From JBBSAT01 sp044223665 (lineage in GTDB: Bacteria > Myxococcota_A > Polyangia > Polyangiales > Sandaracinaceae): a stretch of DNA of 64,000 nucleotides. The notes below the pieces were generated by a model. That model searched no databases. It saw only the letters and a program-made list of their open reading frames with translations, and was not told where the DNA came from. Numbering within the stretch: position 1 is the first letter of the stretch; each line of letters starts with the position of its first letter. This document shows positions 17,920 to 27,010 of this stretch, piece by piece. Both the position numbers and the translations under genes were made by a program. The stretch covers positions 47,743 to 111,742 of the forward strand of contig JBGALT010000006.1 in NCBI GenBank assembly GCA_044223665.1, in the 5' to 3' direction.

Positions 17920-19556
17920 GGGAGATCGCATGCGCTCGAGGCTCACGATCGCCGCCGATCGCGGGCCGCGAGCGACGGTGGGCACCGCTCGCGATCGCGC
18001 TCCTCGCAGGATGCGCAGTCGCACCGACTCCGCGCGTGTCCCCCACTTCGCTCGTGATCGACGCCGAGCCAGCGGCGCTGCGTCCGCCAGCACGCGCCTC
18101 GCTCGCGGCGATGGATCCGCCCGGCATCCGCCGCATCGAGGTTCGCGCCGTCGCCGAGCCGTCGGGTGAGCTGCTCGACCACTCTTGTCTCACGTTCTCG
18201 CCCGACGAAGCGCTCGTGCGCAGCGAGCTCGATCCTTCGGAGGAGCTTCCCTGCCAAGTCTACGATCGCGCGTGGTCATGGGGCGGGGAGTGGTCGGGGC
18301 TCACCCTCGCGCCCGGCGGCGAACGAGTGGAAGTGACGGTGGTCGCGATCCTCGAGCCCGCGACCGGTCAGGCGCTGGATGTTCCTTGGCGAATCCGCGT
18401 GACCGCAATCGGCGACGCCAACGTCAGCACGATGCGCGTGCCGCTCGATTGGGCCTGTGCGGAGGCCGAATGCGTCCTCGATCTTCGCGGCCGAGCCTCG
18501 CAGACGATCGCCCCTACCTATCGTGCTCGCGACGAGTCCTGCAACGACGCGGACGACGACTTCGACGGGGCGATCGACGAGTCGTTCGATCTCGCGAGCG
18601 ATCCGAGGTGGTGCGGGGACTGCGAGACGCAGTGCGCCGAGGATCAGCTCTGCGTCGACGGGGTGTGCCGATGCCCGAACGGCGGCTCGCAATGCGACGG
18701 GCGGTGCCAACCGCCGAGCGCTTCCTGCTGCGGCGGGCACGCGTGTCCGCTCGACGCACACGCCACGTTCGTCTGTGAGCCGGTCGGAACTGCACCGAGC
18801 TGCGTCGTGTCGAGCTGCGACCCCGGTTGGATCCAGTGCGGCGCCGATGTCGGCTGCGCCACTCGGCGATCGGCGGCTGCCTGTTGGGCGGATGCCGGCG
18901 GCTGCCACGACTGCGGTGCGGCAGCGTGCAGCAACGACCTCCCGACCCGCGAGAACGCCTGCGTGCCCACGTGCCCAGCGGGCCAGATGGAATGCTCGGG
19001 GCTCTGCGTCGACACGAGCGACGATCCCTTCGACTGCGGCAGATGCGGCGTCGGGTGCGGTGAGCACCAGACGTGCTCGGCCGGCCGTTGCGGTTGCGAG
19101 CCCCCTTTCACCGGCGACGTAGCGGCCGGCGAAGCGTGCTCTTGCGGCGGCGCGAGCTGCGATCCCGAGACCGAGGTCTGCGTCGACCCCGACGACTCCG
19201 GACCGTTGCCAGCAACTTGCGAGTGTCAGAGCGGCCTCGTGCGCTGCGCGACGGGCACGTGCGCGCCGCCGACGGTCGAGTGCTGTCACCCCGTGGGCGA
19301 TGGGACGTACTCGGCGTGTCCGACGGTTGCGAGCCACACCTACGGCGCCCCGACGTGCGTCGTCGATGGCGCGGGGGCGCCGTCGTGCGTCAACCAGTGC
19401 GCGTGGGGCTACTTCGACTGCAACGCGAACGTCTTCGATGGCTGCGAGACGCGATCGGGCCGCAACAACTGCGCCTCGTGCGGAAACGTGTGTCCGTCGA
19501 CGGGATGCTGCAGCGCGACGCTCCTTCGCTGCCTCGCCCGTCAAGACCCCTGCTGA
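17907..19556 (+). CDS. Cys-rich lipoprotein, third gene of sigma54 operon
   Basis: 549 residues if ATG 17907 is the start, a 13-nt overlap with the upstream gene; lipobox LLAGC at about residue 36. The start is uncertain. A strong ribosome site (GAGGGAG) precedes another ATG at 17930 in a different frame, so a single indel in the first 80 nt may have displaced the natural N-terminus. The N-terminal domain is beta-rich. ESCNDADDDFDGAIDE is a MopE-like acidic motif, and CGDCETQC-type modules fill the remainder. The frame continues after the stop into more Cys-rich coding, see 19557-20040. Confidence 0.78.
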   Translation: MQPLREIACARGSRSPPIAGRERRWAPLAIALLAGCAVAPTPRVSPTSLVIDAEPAALRPPARASLAAMDPPGIRRIEVRAVAEPSGELLDHSCLTFSPDEALVRSELDPSEELPCQVYDRAWSWGGEWSGLTLAPGGERVEVTVVAILEPATGQALDVPWRIRVTAIGDANVSTMRVPLDWACAEAECVLDLRGRASQTIAPTYRARDESCNDADDDFDGAIDESFDLASDPRWCGDCETQCAEDQLCVDGVCRCPNGGSQCDGRCQPPSASCCGGHACPLDAHATFVCEPVGTAPSCVVSSCDPGWIQCGADVGCATRRSAAACWADAGGCHDCGAAACSNDLPTRENACVPTCPAGQMECSGLCVDTSDDPFDCGRCGVGCGEHQTCSAGRCGCEPPFTGDVAAGEACSCGGASCDPETEVCVDPDDSGPLPATCECQSGLVRCATGTCAPPTVECCHPVGDGTYSACPTVASHTYGAPTCVVDGAGAPSCVNQCAWGYFDCNANVFDGCETRSGRNNCASCGNVCPSTGCCSATLLRCLARQDPC

Positions 19557-20040
19557 AGACCGCGACCGGACGCTGGCCACCTGGACGCGGCCGGGTGCGC
19601 GGTCGACGGCGCGCCTGCATCCGTGCCGGAGGTCGGCCCGACAGCCGCTCGGCGGGGGGTGTGCGTCGAATGCTCGAGCGACGTCGACTGCCGGGAGGCA
19701 ACGCATTGCCTCCTCGGGGCAAGTTCTTGCGTCGAGTGCGTGAGCGACGTCGACTGTGCTGCGACCCACCCGGCGCGGGCCTCTGCGACCTCGGCAACCA
19801 TGCGTGCTCGCGCCGGACGGCGCCTGCGACGACGGCGACCCCTGCACCCGCGACGCATGCACCGATGGTGGCTGCCGGCACACGCTCATGGACGACCCCG
19901 ACGGCGACGGGTACCCCGCCTCGCCGCCTGCGGACGGAGCGCGGACTGCGACGACGCGCGAGCTCCTCCGTCTTCGGTCACCACGAGGAGTCGATGGCAT
20001 GCGCCCCTGAGACGAGGGCGGCTCTCCGCTTCTCGTGGGC
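19557..20040 (+). pseudogene. Broken Cys-rich/MopE-like gene, at least two frame switches
   Basis: No continuous gene spans this stretch, yet each frame in turn carries typical motifs. Directly after the stop at 19554-19556 the same frame gives a DAG-rich linker and CVECSSDVDC / CVECVSDVDC (to about 19765). A second frame then gives CDDGDPCTRDACTDGGC and MDDPDGDGYPAS (about 19810-19925). The first frame resumes with ACGRSADCDDA (about 19925-19960). Joined, these would make a CTDC-repeat protein ending in a MopE-like DxDGDG motif. It is either a decayed fourth gene (or C-terminal extension) of the operon or damaged by assembly indels. Confidence 0.65.
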
Positions 20041-20077
20041 ACGACGTGTGCTGGGAACGCGGGCGGAGGCTTTCATC

Positions 20078-21964
20078 ATGAGCTCACGAGTCGCTCTCAT
20101 CACCTTCGCTGTGCTGACCGTCGGGTGCGCCGTCTCGAACGATCGCGATCGGCCGCAGCGCGATGGCGGTGCGGTCGATTCGTCTGGGTCGGCGAGCGAC
20201 GGTGGGCCGGTCGACGGTGGGCTCGACGCAGCCGTCTTCTCCGACGCATCGACCGGTGCCGACGGCGGTGTCCTGCCTCCGCGACCCTCGACGGGTCCGT
20301 GTACGACCGACGACGAGTGCGTGGGCTTCGACACGTGCACGAGCGGCAGATGTGGGTGCGTGCCGATCGAGTGCCCTTCCGGTGCGTGTGGTCCGATCTC
20401 GGACGGATGCGGCGGTGTGCTCGACTGCGGTTGCGGGCCGGGCACCACGTGCGGCGGCGGAGGTGTTGCGCGCGAGTGCGGCGCGATGTCGTCGGGAACG
20501 CCCGTCACGGCGTGCACGACCATCACGAGCCCCGGCCTCTACACCTTGACGAGCGACCTGAGCTCGAGCGGCGATTGCATCGTCGTCGACGGAACGAGCG
20601 GCGTGCTGATCGAAGGCGGCGGCCACCTCGTCACCGCGGGTGGAAACGCCGTGTCGATCCGTGGCTCGGCGAACGGAGTGGTGGTGAGGCACCTCGTGAC
20701 CGAAGGAGGCGTGAGCGTCCACGGATCCGTCACCGCGGACTGTCGGAGCCCGCAGCGCATCGCCATCGACGACGTCGAGCTGCGTTCGGGAGACATCGAC
20801 GTCACTTCCGCATGCAGCATCAGCTTGACGAACAACCGCATTCTCGCCGGACGAATCGACCTCGGGAGCCCGTACCACCTCTCCGGGCCGCATCTGATCG
20901 CGCACAACGAAGTGTCGGGCGGAATGTGGCTCTTCGACGCGAGAGACACCATCGTCGCGGACAATCGGTTCGGTTCCTTCGTCGAGATCGCCTCGGAGGG
21001 CGCGGGGTTGCCGGCGACCCGTCTCACCGTGTTGCGCAACACCATCGAGTCCTCGGAGGGGCGCCTCGACACGCTCGACATTCTGCGGGTCGCGAACGTC
21101 GAACGGAGCGTGTTTCAGGGGAACCGCCTGGTGAGCCACGTCGATGGGGCGGCCGTCGTCTGGAAGAACTACGTGCTCCGAAACGTGCTCGTCGCCAACA
21201 ACTTCATCACCGGCGAGTCGGCGCTCACGTACGGCGGCATCGAGCTCCGGAGCGCATGCCAAGACAATCTCTTCTACGGGAACACCATCCTCGTGCCCAC
21301 CGACGGATCGGCCGGTGTCATGTCTCACTTCTCCAACCAAGTCTGCAACGCCGATGGGGACTTCGCGCCGGGAAACCGGCCGCCGCGCCACGACGTCGGC
21401 CCGTACGACCGGGCATGCCACGAGCGCCGCAACACCTTCACGGCGAACTTCATCGTGTCGGGGGGGCCCTCGTATTGGCACTACGGTGACGGGACCGGCC
21501 AGCGCTTCTTCAACAACGTGTTCGTCGGCAACCCGGCCGTGCTCGCGGGCACGTGCGAGGCCGAGTCGGGCGGATTCGCGCTCTACGTCAACGACACGCT
21601 CGTCGGAACGGGAGCGAGGCCGACCGTCGAGGACGACGGCGACTGCCGGCTCGAAGTGCACAACTCGATCATCGTGGCGAGCGGAGGGCCCGCGATCGAG
21701 TCGACCCTCGATGCTTCCGGAAGCTACAACCTGCTCTCGGCGGGCTCGTTCGCTGGCTTCACGAGCACGGCCGTCGGCGACCCGCGGTTCGAAGACGCCT
21801 CGAACGCCGACCTTCTGGCGCGCAGCTACCGCGTGCTCACGGGGAGCCCTGCGATCGACGTTGGCGATCCGAACACGAGCGAGCTCTTGCCGCTCGCGAT
21901 CGACCGTGATGGCAACGGCCGTCCGTCCGGCGACGGATACGACATCGGCGCGTACGAGCGCTGA
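20078..21964 (+). CDS. Parallel beta-helix lipoprotein (choice-of-anchor Q-like)
   Basis: 628 residues from ATG 20078 (GGAGG upstream). The lipobox is LTVGC. A Ser/Asp/Gly linker and a small Cys cluster (to about residue 145) precede repeated strands with the rhythm of a right-handed parallel beta-helix (NRILAG, NEVSGG, NRFGSF, NTIESS, NRLVSH, NFITGE, NTILVP). The C-terminus DRDGNGRPSGDGYDIGAYE is typical of secreted beta-helix proteins annotated with choice-of-anchor Q domains. Such folds bind or cleave polysaccharides, but no catalytic residues could be assigned. It is on the same strand as, and may be the last gene of, the sigma54-driven set. Confidence 0.83.
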   Translation: MSSRVALITFAVLTVGCAVSNDRDRPQRDGGAVDSSGSASDGGPVDGGLDAAVFSDASTGADGGVLPPRPSTGPCTTDDECVGFDTCTSGRCGCVPIECPSGACGPISDGCGGVLDCGCGPGTTCGGGGVARECGAMSSGTPVTACTTITSPGLYTLTSDLSSSGDCIVVDGTSGVLIEGGGHLVTAGGNAVSIRGSANGVVVRHLVTEGGVSVHGSVTADCRSPQRIAIDDVELRSGDIDVTSACSISLTNNRILAGRIDLGSPYHLSGPHLIAHNEVSGGMWLFDARDTIVADNRFGSFVEIASEGAGLPATRLTVLRNTIESSEGRLDTLDILRVANVERSVFQGNRLVSHVDGAAVVWKNYVLRNVLVANNFITGESALTYGGIELRSACQDNLFYGNTILVPTDGSAGVMSHFSNQVCNADGDFAPGNRPPRHDVGPYDRACHERRNTFTANFIVSGGPSYWHYGDGTGQRFFNNVFVGNPAVLAGTCEAESGGFALYVNDTLVGTGARPTVEDDGDCRLEVHNSIIVASGGPAIESTLDASGSYNLLSAGSFAGFTSTAVGDPRFEDASNADLLARSYRVLTGSPAIDVGDPNTSELLPLAIDRDGNGRPSGDGYDIGAYER

Positions 21965-22216
21965 TCTACTACGTCCCAGAATCATCGCGAGGCGCGACGA
22001 TTGGACGAGGCTGGAAAGCAGGCCGCGCAGCGGGCGCTCCCGAGCTGCGGCAGCCCTCGATCGCCACGGGCGTGGTTCCGAGACAGCGCGCCGCGCTGCG
22101 GCGCCGATGTCGTTGGGCTGCGGGCTACGCCCGCGCTGTGCTCGGCGGCCTTCGTTGAACGGTCGGCCCGGGGCCTCGTGACGCCTTCGGAGGGCGTGCT
22201 CTGTCCCGAGCGGGCG

Positions 22217-23098
22217 CTACGGACAGCTCGCCGCGACGCTGAAGGTGCGCGTGGTGTCGTTGAACATCCCAGGCACGGGATTGCCGGCCATGTCGAGCAG
22301 CTCGAGCCGGATCGTGTGATCGCCCTCGCCGAGGTTCTCGAGCCAGTGCGGCTCCCAGCTCGTGATGAGACCGCTCGTACCGTCGAGCGTGTAGCGCACG
22401 CGGTGGCCGTCGGTGCCGAGCTCGGCGTTGGCGACGAAGAAGTCGAGCAGCACGTGCGTGCCCGCCGGGTTGCAGCCCTTCGGCCGGCTGAAGGTCAAGA
22501 GCGGCGCCGTCGGATCGAACGAGAAGCCCTCGGTCGCGTGGCCGTAGTGGAAGACGACGACCGCGAACGCACCTGCGCTCTTGACCGACTCGTGCTGGCC
22601 GCGGCTCGGGAACATGCGCAGCACGTGCGTGCCCTCGGCGAGCGGATGCCCGAGGTTCTGCTGCACGAGCGCCGCGAGATCGAAGGGCGCCGTCGCGCGC
22701 ACCGCCATGTAGGGCTCGTTGTCGACGATCACGTGCACGTGCGGGCCGCTCGGCGAGGCGAGCTCCCAGTTCCGCAGGTCGAAGCGCACCGTCACGGCGC
22801 CGCTGCGGATCGTCTGTCCGGCCCGCGGCGCGGTCACGCGGAGCGACGGCATCGTGCCCTCGATCGGGGTCGTCACGCCCTGCACCACCATCGGCGGCGG
22901 CGGCGTGGGCGCGGCCTCTTCGGGCGGCGCCTCGCTCTCGGCCGGCGTCTCGGTGTCGGCAGTGGCGAGCCCCATCTCGTCGGCGCTCGGATCGGTCGAC
23001 GCCGTGCTCGGGTACTCGGGACGCTCGCTCGAGCCGCCGCAACCGGCGAGGGCGAGGAGGAGGAGCAGGGAGGTCGGGGCTCGCCGGAGATTGCGCAT
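22217..23098 (-). CDS. Lipoprotein with Ig-like beta domains, unknown function
   Basis: 293 residues from ATG 23098 (GGAGG just upstream). Lipobox LALAGC, then a Glu/Pro/Thr-rich linker to about residue 70. Two beta-rich regions follow (SGAVTVRFDLRNWELA and GTHVLLDFFVANAELG), each with a GPHVHV or GTHVLR-like strand, resembling ligand-binding Ig-type domains. No enzyme motif is present. It is convergent with the beta-helix gene; the 252-bp gap between them holds nothing that I can assign. Confidence 0.78.
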   Translation of the reverse strand: MRNLRRAPTSLLLLLALAGCGGSSERPEYPSTASTDPSADEMGLATADTETPAESEAPPEEAAPTPPPPMVVQGVTTPIEGTMPSLRVTAPRAGQTIRSGAVTVRFDLRNWELASPSGPHVHVIVDNEPYMAVRATAPFDLAALVQQNLGHPLAEGTHVLRMFPSRGQHESVKSAGAFAVVVFHYGHATEGFSFDPTAPLLTFSRPKGCNPAGTHVLLDFFVANAELGTDGHRVRYTLDGTSGLITSWEPHWLENLGEGDHTIRLELLDMAGNPVPGMFNDTTRTFSVAASCP

Positions 23099-23215
23099 GG
23101 GGCCTCCATAGGCCCGCCGTCCGGGGACGTCGAGGTCGGTCGCGACCTTTCGCGCGGAGTGGGGCGCGCTGTCCCGCGGCGGCGGCTGCCCGGCCGTGCG
23201 AGGCGCGCGCCAGCC

Positions 23216-24037
23216 TCACACGAAGAAGTCGGGGAAGGGCTCGACCGTCGGGTCCACCGCGTACTTCTTGAAGTCCGTCACGCCGACCGAGCGCAGCACG
23301 TCGTCGTCGATGAAGAACTTGCCCGTCGTGGTCTTGGCGTCGCTCGTGAGGATGACGTGCGCCGCATCGGACATGATGTCGACGGTGCGCGAGTGGCGCA
23401 TGCCCTCGTCGCCGCCGAGGATGTTCTTCACCGCCGCCGTCGCGATCGCCGTGCGCGGCCAGAGCGCGTTGAACGCGACGCGCCCCTTGAACTCGCCGGC
23501 CATGCCCAGCACGCACATGCTCATGCCGAACTTCGCCATCGTGTAGGCCACGTGCGGCGCGAACCAGCGCTCCTCCATGTTGAGCGGCGGCGAGAGGTTC
23601 AGGACGTGGGGGTTGGCCGCCTTCAGGAGGTGCGGCAGGCACGCCTGCGAGCACACGTAGGTGCCGCGCGTGTTGATGTGGTGCATCAGGTCGTAGCGCT
23701 TCATCGGCGTCTCGAGCGTGCCGGTGAGCGAGATCGCCGAGGCGTTGTTCACGAGCACGTCGATGCCGCCGAACTTCTCGACCGCCTGGGCCACCGCCGC
23801 GTACACGGCCGCGTCGTCGCGGATGTCGACGGCGAGCGCGAGCGCCTTGCCGCCCGCTTTCTCCATGTCCTCGGCCGCCGTGTAGATCGTGCCGGGCAGC
23901 TTGGGGTTCGGCTCTGTCGTCTTGGCGACGATGACGACGTTGGCGCCGTCCTTGGCGGCGCGCAGGCCGATCGCGTGCCCGATGCCGCGGCTCGCGCCGG
24001 TGATGAACAGCGTCTTTCCCTTCAACGTTCCAGCCAT
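23216..24037 (-). CDS. SDR family oxidoreductase, HSDL2-like
   Basis: 273 residues from ATG 24037. The Rossmann motif TGASRGIGHAIG, the NNAS motif, the catalytic YTMAKFG (YxxxK) and the preceding Ser (NLSPPLNMEE) are present. The stretch SPPLNMEERWF...YTMAKFGMSMCVLGMAGEF and the C-terminal FPDFF closely follow human HSDL2, a peroxisomal/mitochondrial short-chain dehydrogenase linked to fatty acids. The SCP2 domain of the human protein is absent. It probably acts with NAD(P)H on a lipid-type substrate. Confidence 0.9.
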   Translation of the reverse strand: MAGTLKGKTLFITGASRGIGHAIGLRAAKDGANVVIVAKTTEPNPKLPGTIYTAAEDMEKAGGKALALAVDIRDDAAVYAAVAQAVEKFGGIDVLVNNASAISLTGTLETPMKRYDLMHHINTRGTYVCSQACLPHLLKAANPHVLNLSPPLNMEERWFAPHVAYTMAKFGMSMCVLGMAGEFKGRVAFNALWPRTAIATAAVKNILGGDEGMRHSRTVDIMSDAAHVILTSDAKTTTGKFFIDDDVLRSVGVTDFKKYAVDPTVEPFPDFFV

Positions 24038-24143
24038 CGAGCAGCTCCTAGAAAGAGACGCGCGCGAGCGTAGTACATCGGGAGCCAAAGCTCGATGCGG
24101 TTTCGGCGCGCCGGCGCGGCGCGCGTGGCATGCTCGGCGCGGG

Positions 24144-24845
24144 ATGACGCGGTTCTTCTTGCACGTCGTCGGGGTCGGCGTGACGTTGGCTGGCTTCGTT
24201 CGGCTCATCGGCGAATGCCTGGCGCTCACCGGGTTCGACCCCGACGCGTCGGGCAGCTACTACGGATGGGCCTCCGATGCCGCGCGTGTGATGGCGGTGT
24301 GCATCGCCGTGGTGTTCGGCACGACGATGATCTGGCTCGCGCTCGCCATGGCGATGCGGCCGCGGCTCGACCAAGCGAAGGACATGGCGCCCGGGACGCC
24401 CGCGTACGTCGTCGCCCTCTCGTTCTACGCGGCCCTCACGTGGCTCGCCGCGATCGCCCTGGACTACGGCGCACGGGACCTCTCCCAGTGGAACAGCGCG
24501 AGCGACGACGCGATCCCGGGGATCGTGATCGCAGCCGTGGCCATCGTCGCGCTCGGCGGGGTCATGCAGGCGCGCGCGGTGCAGGAGATCCTCCTCGTCG
24601 CCAACACGCCACGCGTGCACCCGCTCACGCCGTTGGATCGGACCAAGGCGTCGGTCTTCGCGCTCGTGCTCTTCGTCGTCGGTGTCGCGGGAGCTCTCGC
24701 GGCGGCCGTCTCTTGGGGAACCGCGCCTTCGGCACCGGCATGGATGGCAGCGGCGGCGCTGGGCGCCGCGCTCGTCGCGTTCGGAGCCCTCCGATCGCTC
24801 GTCCTGCAGTGGCAGGCCGCGCGCGCGGAAGAAGAAGAAGGCTGA
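24144..24845 (+). CDS. Four- to five-helix membrane protein, unknown
   Basis: 233 residues from ATG 24144, starting with MTRFFLHVVGVG. Hydrophobic helices occur at about residues 4-22, 45-70, 85-105, 125-145 and 165-215. No family motif was recognised. It is divergent from the SDR gene (106 bp) and lies about 100 bp upstream of a hybrid histidine kinase on the same strand. The charged C-terminus ends EEEEG. Confidence 0.7.
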   Translation: MTRFFLHVVGVGVTLAGFVRLIGECLALTGFDPDASGSYYGWASDAARVMAVCIAVVFGTTMIWLALAMAMRPRLDQAKDMAPGTPAYVVALSFYAALTWLAAIALDYGARDLSQWNSASDDAIPGIVIAAVAIVALGGVMQARAVQEILLVANTPRVHPLTPLDRTKASVFALVLFVVGVAGALAAAVSWGTAPSAPAWMAAAALGAALVAFGALRSLVLQWQAARAEEEEG

Positions 24846-24949
24846 CCCCCAGCGTCGCGGACGAGAACGAGCCCCGAGCCGCACGCCATCGCGCTACGGG
24901 CTGGACCCTCGCGACGCCTTCCGTCATTTTGGACGCTGCACCGAAGTTC

Positions 24950-26974
24950 ATGGGAGCGACGTTCGACCCCTCGACCCTCTCCGGCACGCCGCCTCCTGCG
25001 GCGCATCGTCGCGCCATGGCGCTCACGCGGCTGCTCGCGCGCCTGGTCGACTCGGCGAGCCGCGAGAGCTCGCTCCGCGCGGTGTGCGAGGAGACGGCGG
25101 CGGCGCTCGACGTGCCGATGGTCACGCTGCGCGTGATCGATCCCGCGACGGGGCTGACCTCGAGCGTCTACGCGCACGGTGCACCGCAGGGGTTCGCCCC
25201 GACGCCCGTGCCGGCCGAAGCGCGCGAGGCGTTCCTGCGGGCCCACGGCGACGTCGCGTGCTTCCCGGACCTCGCGGTCCGTCCCGACGTACCGGGCAGC
25301 GAGTCCTTGCTCGCGGCGAAGGTGCGCTCGCTCGCGCACGCACGGATGACCTCGCACGGCCGCACCGTCGGGATGCTCTTCGCGGCGTCCTTCGATGGCC
25401 CGATGGACCTCGACGGCGACGCGCTCCGCTTCCTCGAGACCGCGGCCGGCATCGCCGCCGTCGCGGTCGCGAGTGTGCGGGTCGCCGAGCGCTACGAGCG
25501 GATCGTCACCGCCATGAGCGAGGCCGTGCTCGTCGTCCACTCGGATGGGCGCGTCGCGTTCGCCAACCCAGCCGCGGAGAAGTTCTTCGGGCGCAACGCG
25601 ACCGACCTCGCGGAGATGGCGCTCGCCGAGCTCGCGACCGACCCGCTTCCGGCGCCCGAAGAGGGCCGCAAGACCCTGCGCTTCCGGCACCCCGACGGGC
25701 AGGAGCGCTGGGGCATGGCGACGACCACGCGCTTCGACTCGGCGACCGCGACCGGCGCGACGATGACGGTCGTCCGCGACGTGACCGAGAGCCGCAAGCT
25801 CGAGGCGAAGATGCGGGAGACGCAGAAGCTCGAGAGCCTCGGCGTGCTCGCAGGCGGGGTCGCCCACGACTTCAACAACCTCCTGGTGGGGATCCTCGGC
25901 AACGTCGGCCTCGCGCTCGACGAGGTCGAGACCGACTCGTCGGTCGCCGCGACGCTGCACGAGATCCAGGCCGCGGCCTTGCGTGCCGCCGAGCTGACGC
26001 GGCAGCTGCTCGCCTACGCCGGCAAGGGGCGCTTCGTCATCGGGAGGATCGATCTGGTCGCGCTCGTCGAAGAGATGCGGCCGCTGCTCGCCGCCGCCGT
26101 GCCCAAGCAGATCGCCCTGAGCTTCGTGCTGCCGACTTCGCTCCCCACGGTCGAGGCCGATGCCTCGCAGCTGCGGCAGATCCTCATGAACCTCGTCTCG
26201 AACGCTGCGGACGCCATCGGTGCGCGCGAGGGCGCCATCCGCGTGTCGGTTCGGTCGGCGGAGCTCGACGCCTCGCGAATCGCCACGCTCGTCGGCGCCG
26301 ATGGCGCGACGCCGGGACCGTTCGTCGAGATCGAGGTGGTGGACACCGGGGAAGGGATGAGCGCCGACACGCGCGCCAAGATCTTCGATCCCTTCTTCAC
26401 GACGAAGTTCGTGGGCCGCGGCCTGGGCCTCGCCGCGGTCGCCGGTGCGCTGCGCGCGCATCGCGGCGGGATCGACGTGGAGAGCGAGCCCGGGCGCGGG
26501 AGCACGTTTCGCGCGTACCTGCCGGTCTTCGTCGAGAAGGCGGCTCCCGAGCCGGTCTCGTCGCGGGCGCCCGGCCCGATCGCGGGGGCACCGCTGGTGC
26601 TCGTGGTGGACGACGATCCGGCGGTGCGCCGCGTCCAGGAGCGAACGCTCGTCAGAGCCGGCCTCCGGGTCCTGACCGCCGCCGACGGCGACGAAGGCGT
26701 CGCCACGTTCCGCGCACGCCCGAGCGACGTGGCCCTCGTGGTGCTGGACCTGACCATGCCGCGCATGGGCGGGCAGGCGACGCTCGAGGCGCTCCGCGCG
26801 ATCGATCCGAGCGTGCGCGTGGTGCTCACCAGCGGCTTCTCGGAGTCCGAGGCCACGGCGCGCTTCGCAGGGCTCGACCTCGCGGGGTTCGTGGCCAAGC
26901 CCTTTCTTCCCGCCGAGCTGCGCGCCAAGGTGCTCGAGGTCCTCGGAACGCGCCCGGGGCCGAGCCATGGATGA
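24950..26974 (+). CDS. Hybrid histidine kinase (GAF-PAS-HisKA-HATPase-REC)
   Basis: 674 residues using ATG 24950; ATG 25016 is also possible and no ribosome site decides. Residues about 25-180 form a GAF-like sensor. PAS follows at 185-285 (MSEAVLVVHSDGRVAFANPAA, split at the fold start). The H box is GGVAHDFNNLL, the N box MNLVSNAADAIG, and the ATP lid DTGEGM and FDPFFTTK. The C-terminal receiver (about 555-670) has the acidic pair in VVDDDP, phospho-acceptor Asp in VVLDLTMP, and Lys in VAKPF. There is no transmembrane segment, so it is a cytosolic sensor. No output regulator lies next to it. Confidence 0.92.
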   Translation: MGATFDPSTLSGTPPPAAHRRAMALTRLLARLVDSASRESSLRAVCEETAAALDVPMVTLRVIDPATGLTSSVYAHGAPQGFAPTPVPAEAREAFLRAHGDVACFPDLAVRPDVPGSESLLAAKVRSLAHARMTSHGRTVGMLFAASFDGPMDLDGDALRFLETAAGIAAVAVASVRVAERYERIVTAMSEAVLVVHSDGRVAFANPAAEKFFGRNATDLAEMALAELATDPLPAPEEGRKTLRFRHPDGQERWGMATTTRFDSATATGATMTVVRDVTESRKLEAKMRETQKLESLGVLAGGVAHDFNNLLVGILGNVGLALDEVETDSSVAATLHEIQAAALRAAELTRQLLAYAGKGRFVIGRIDLVALVEEMRPLLAAAVPKQIALSFVLPTSLPTVEADASQLRQILMNLVSNAADAIGAREGAIRVSVRSAELDASRIATLVGADGATPGPFVEIEVVDTGEGMSADTRAKIFDPFFTTKFVGRGLGLAAVAGALRAHRGGIDVESEPGRGSTFRAYLPVFVEKAAPEPVSSRAPGPIAGAPLVLVVDDDPAVRRVQERTLVRAGLRVLTAADGDEGVATFRARPSDVALVVLDLTMPRMGGQATLEALRAIDPSVRVVLTSGFSESEATARFAGLDLAGFVAKPFLPAELRAKVLEVLGTRPGPSHG

Positions 26975-27010
26975 CAATCAGCTGACACACGCCTCCGTCA
27001 TCGTCTCCGG

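Noticed and set aside
17930..18169. Frame starting at ATG 17930 behind GAGGGAG
   Set aside because: Despite the good ribosome site it yields an Arg-rich peptide without domains and ends early; kept only as a hint of an N-terminal indel in the 17907 gene.
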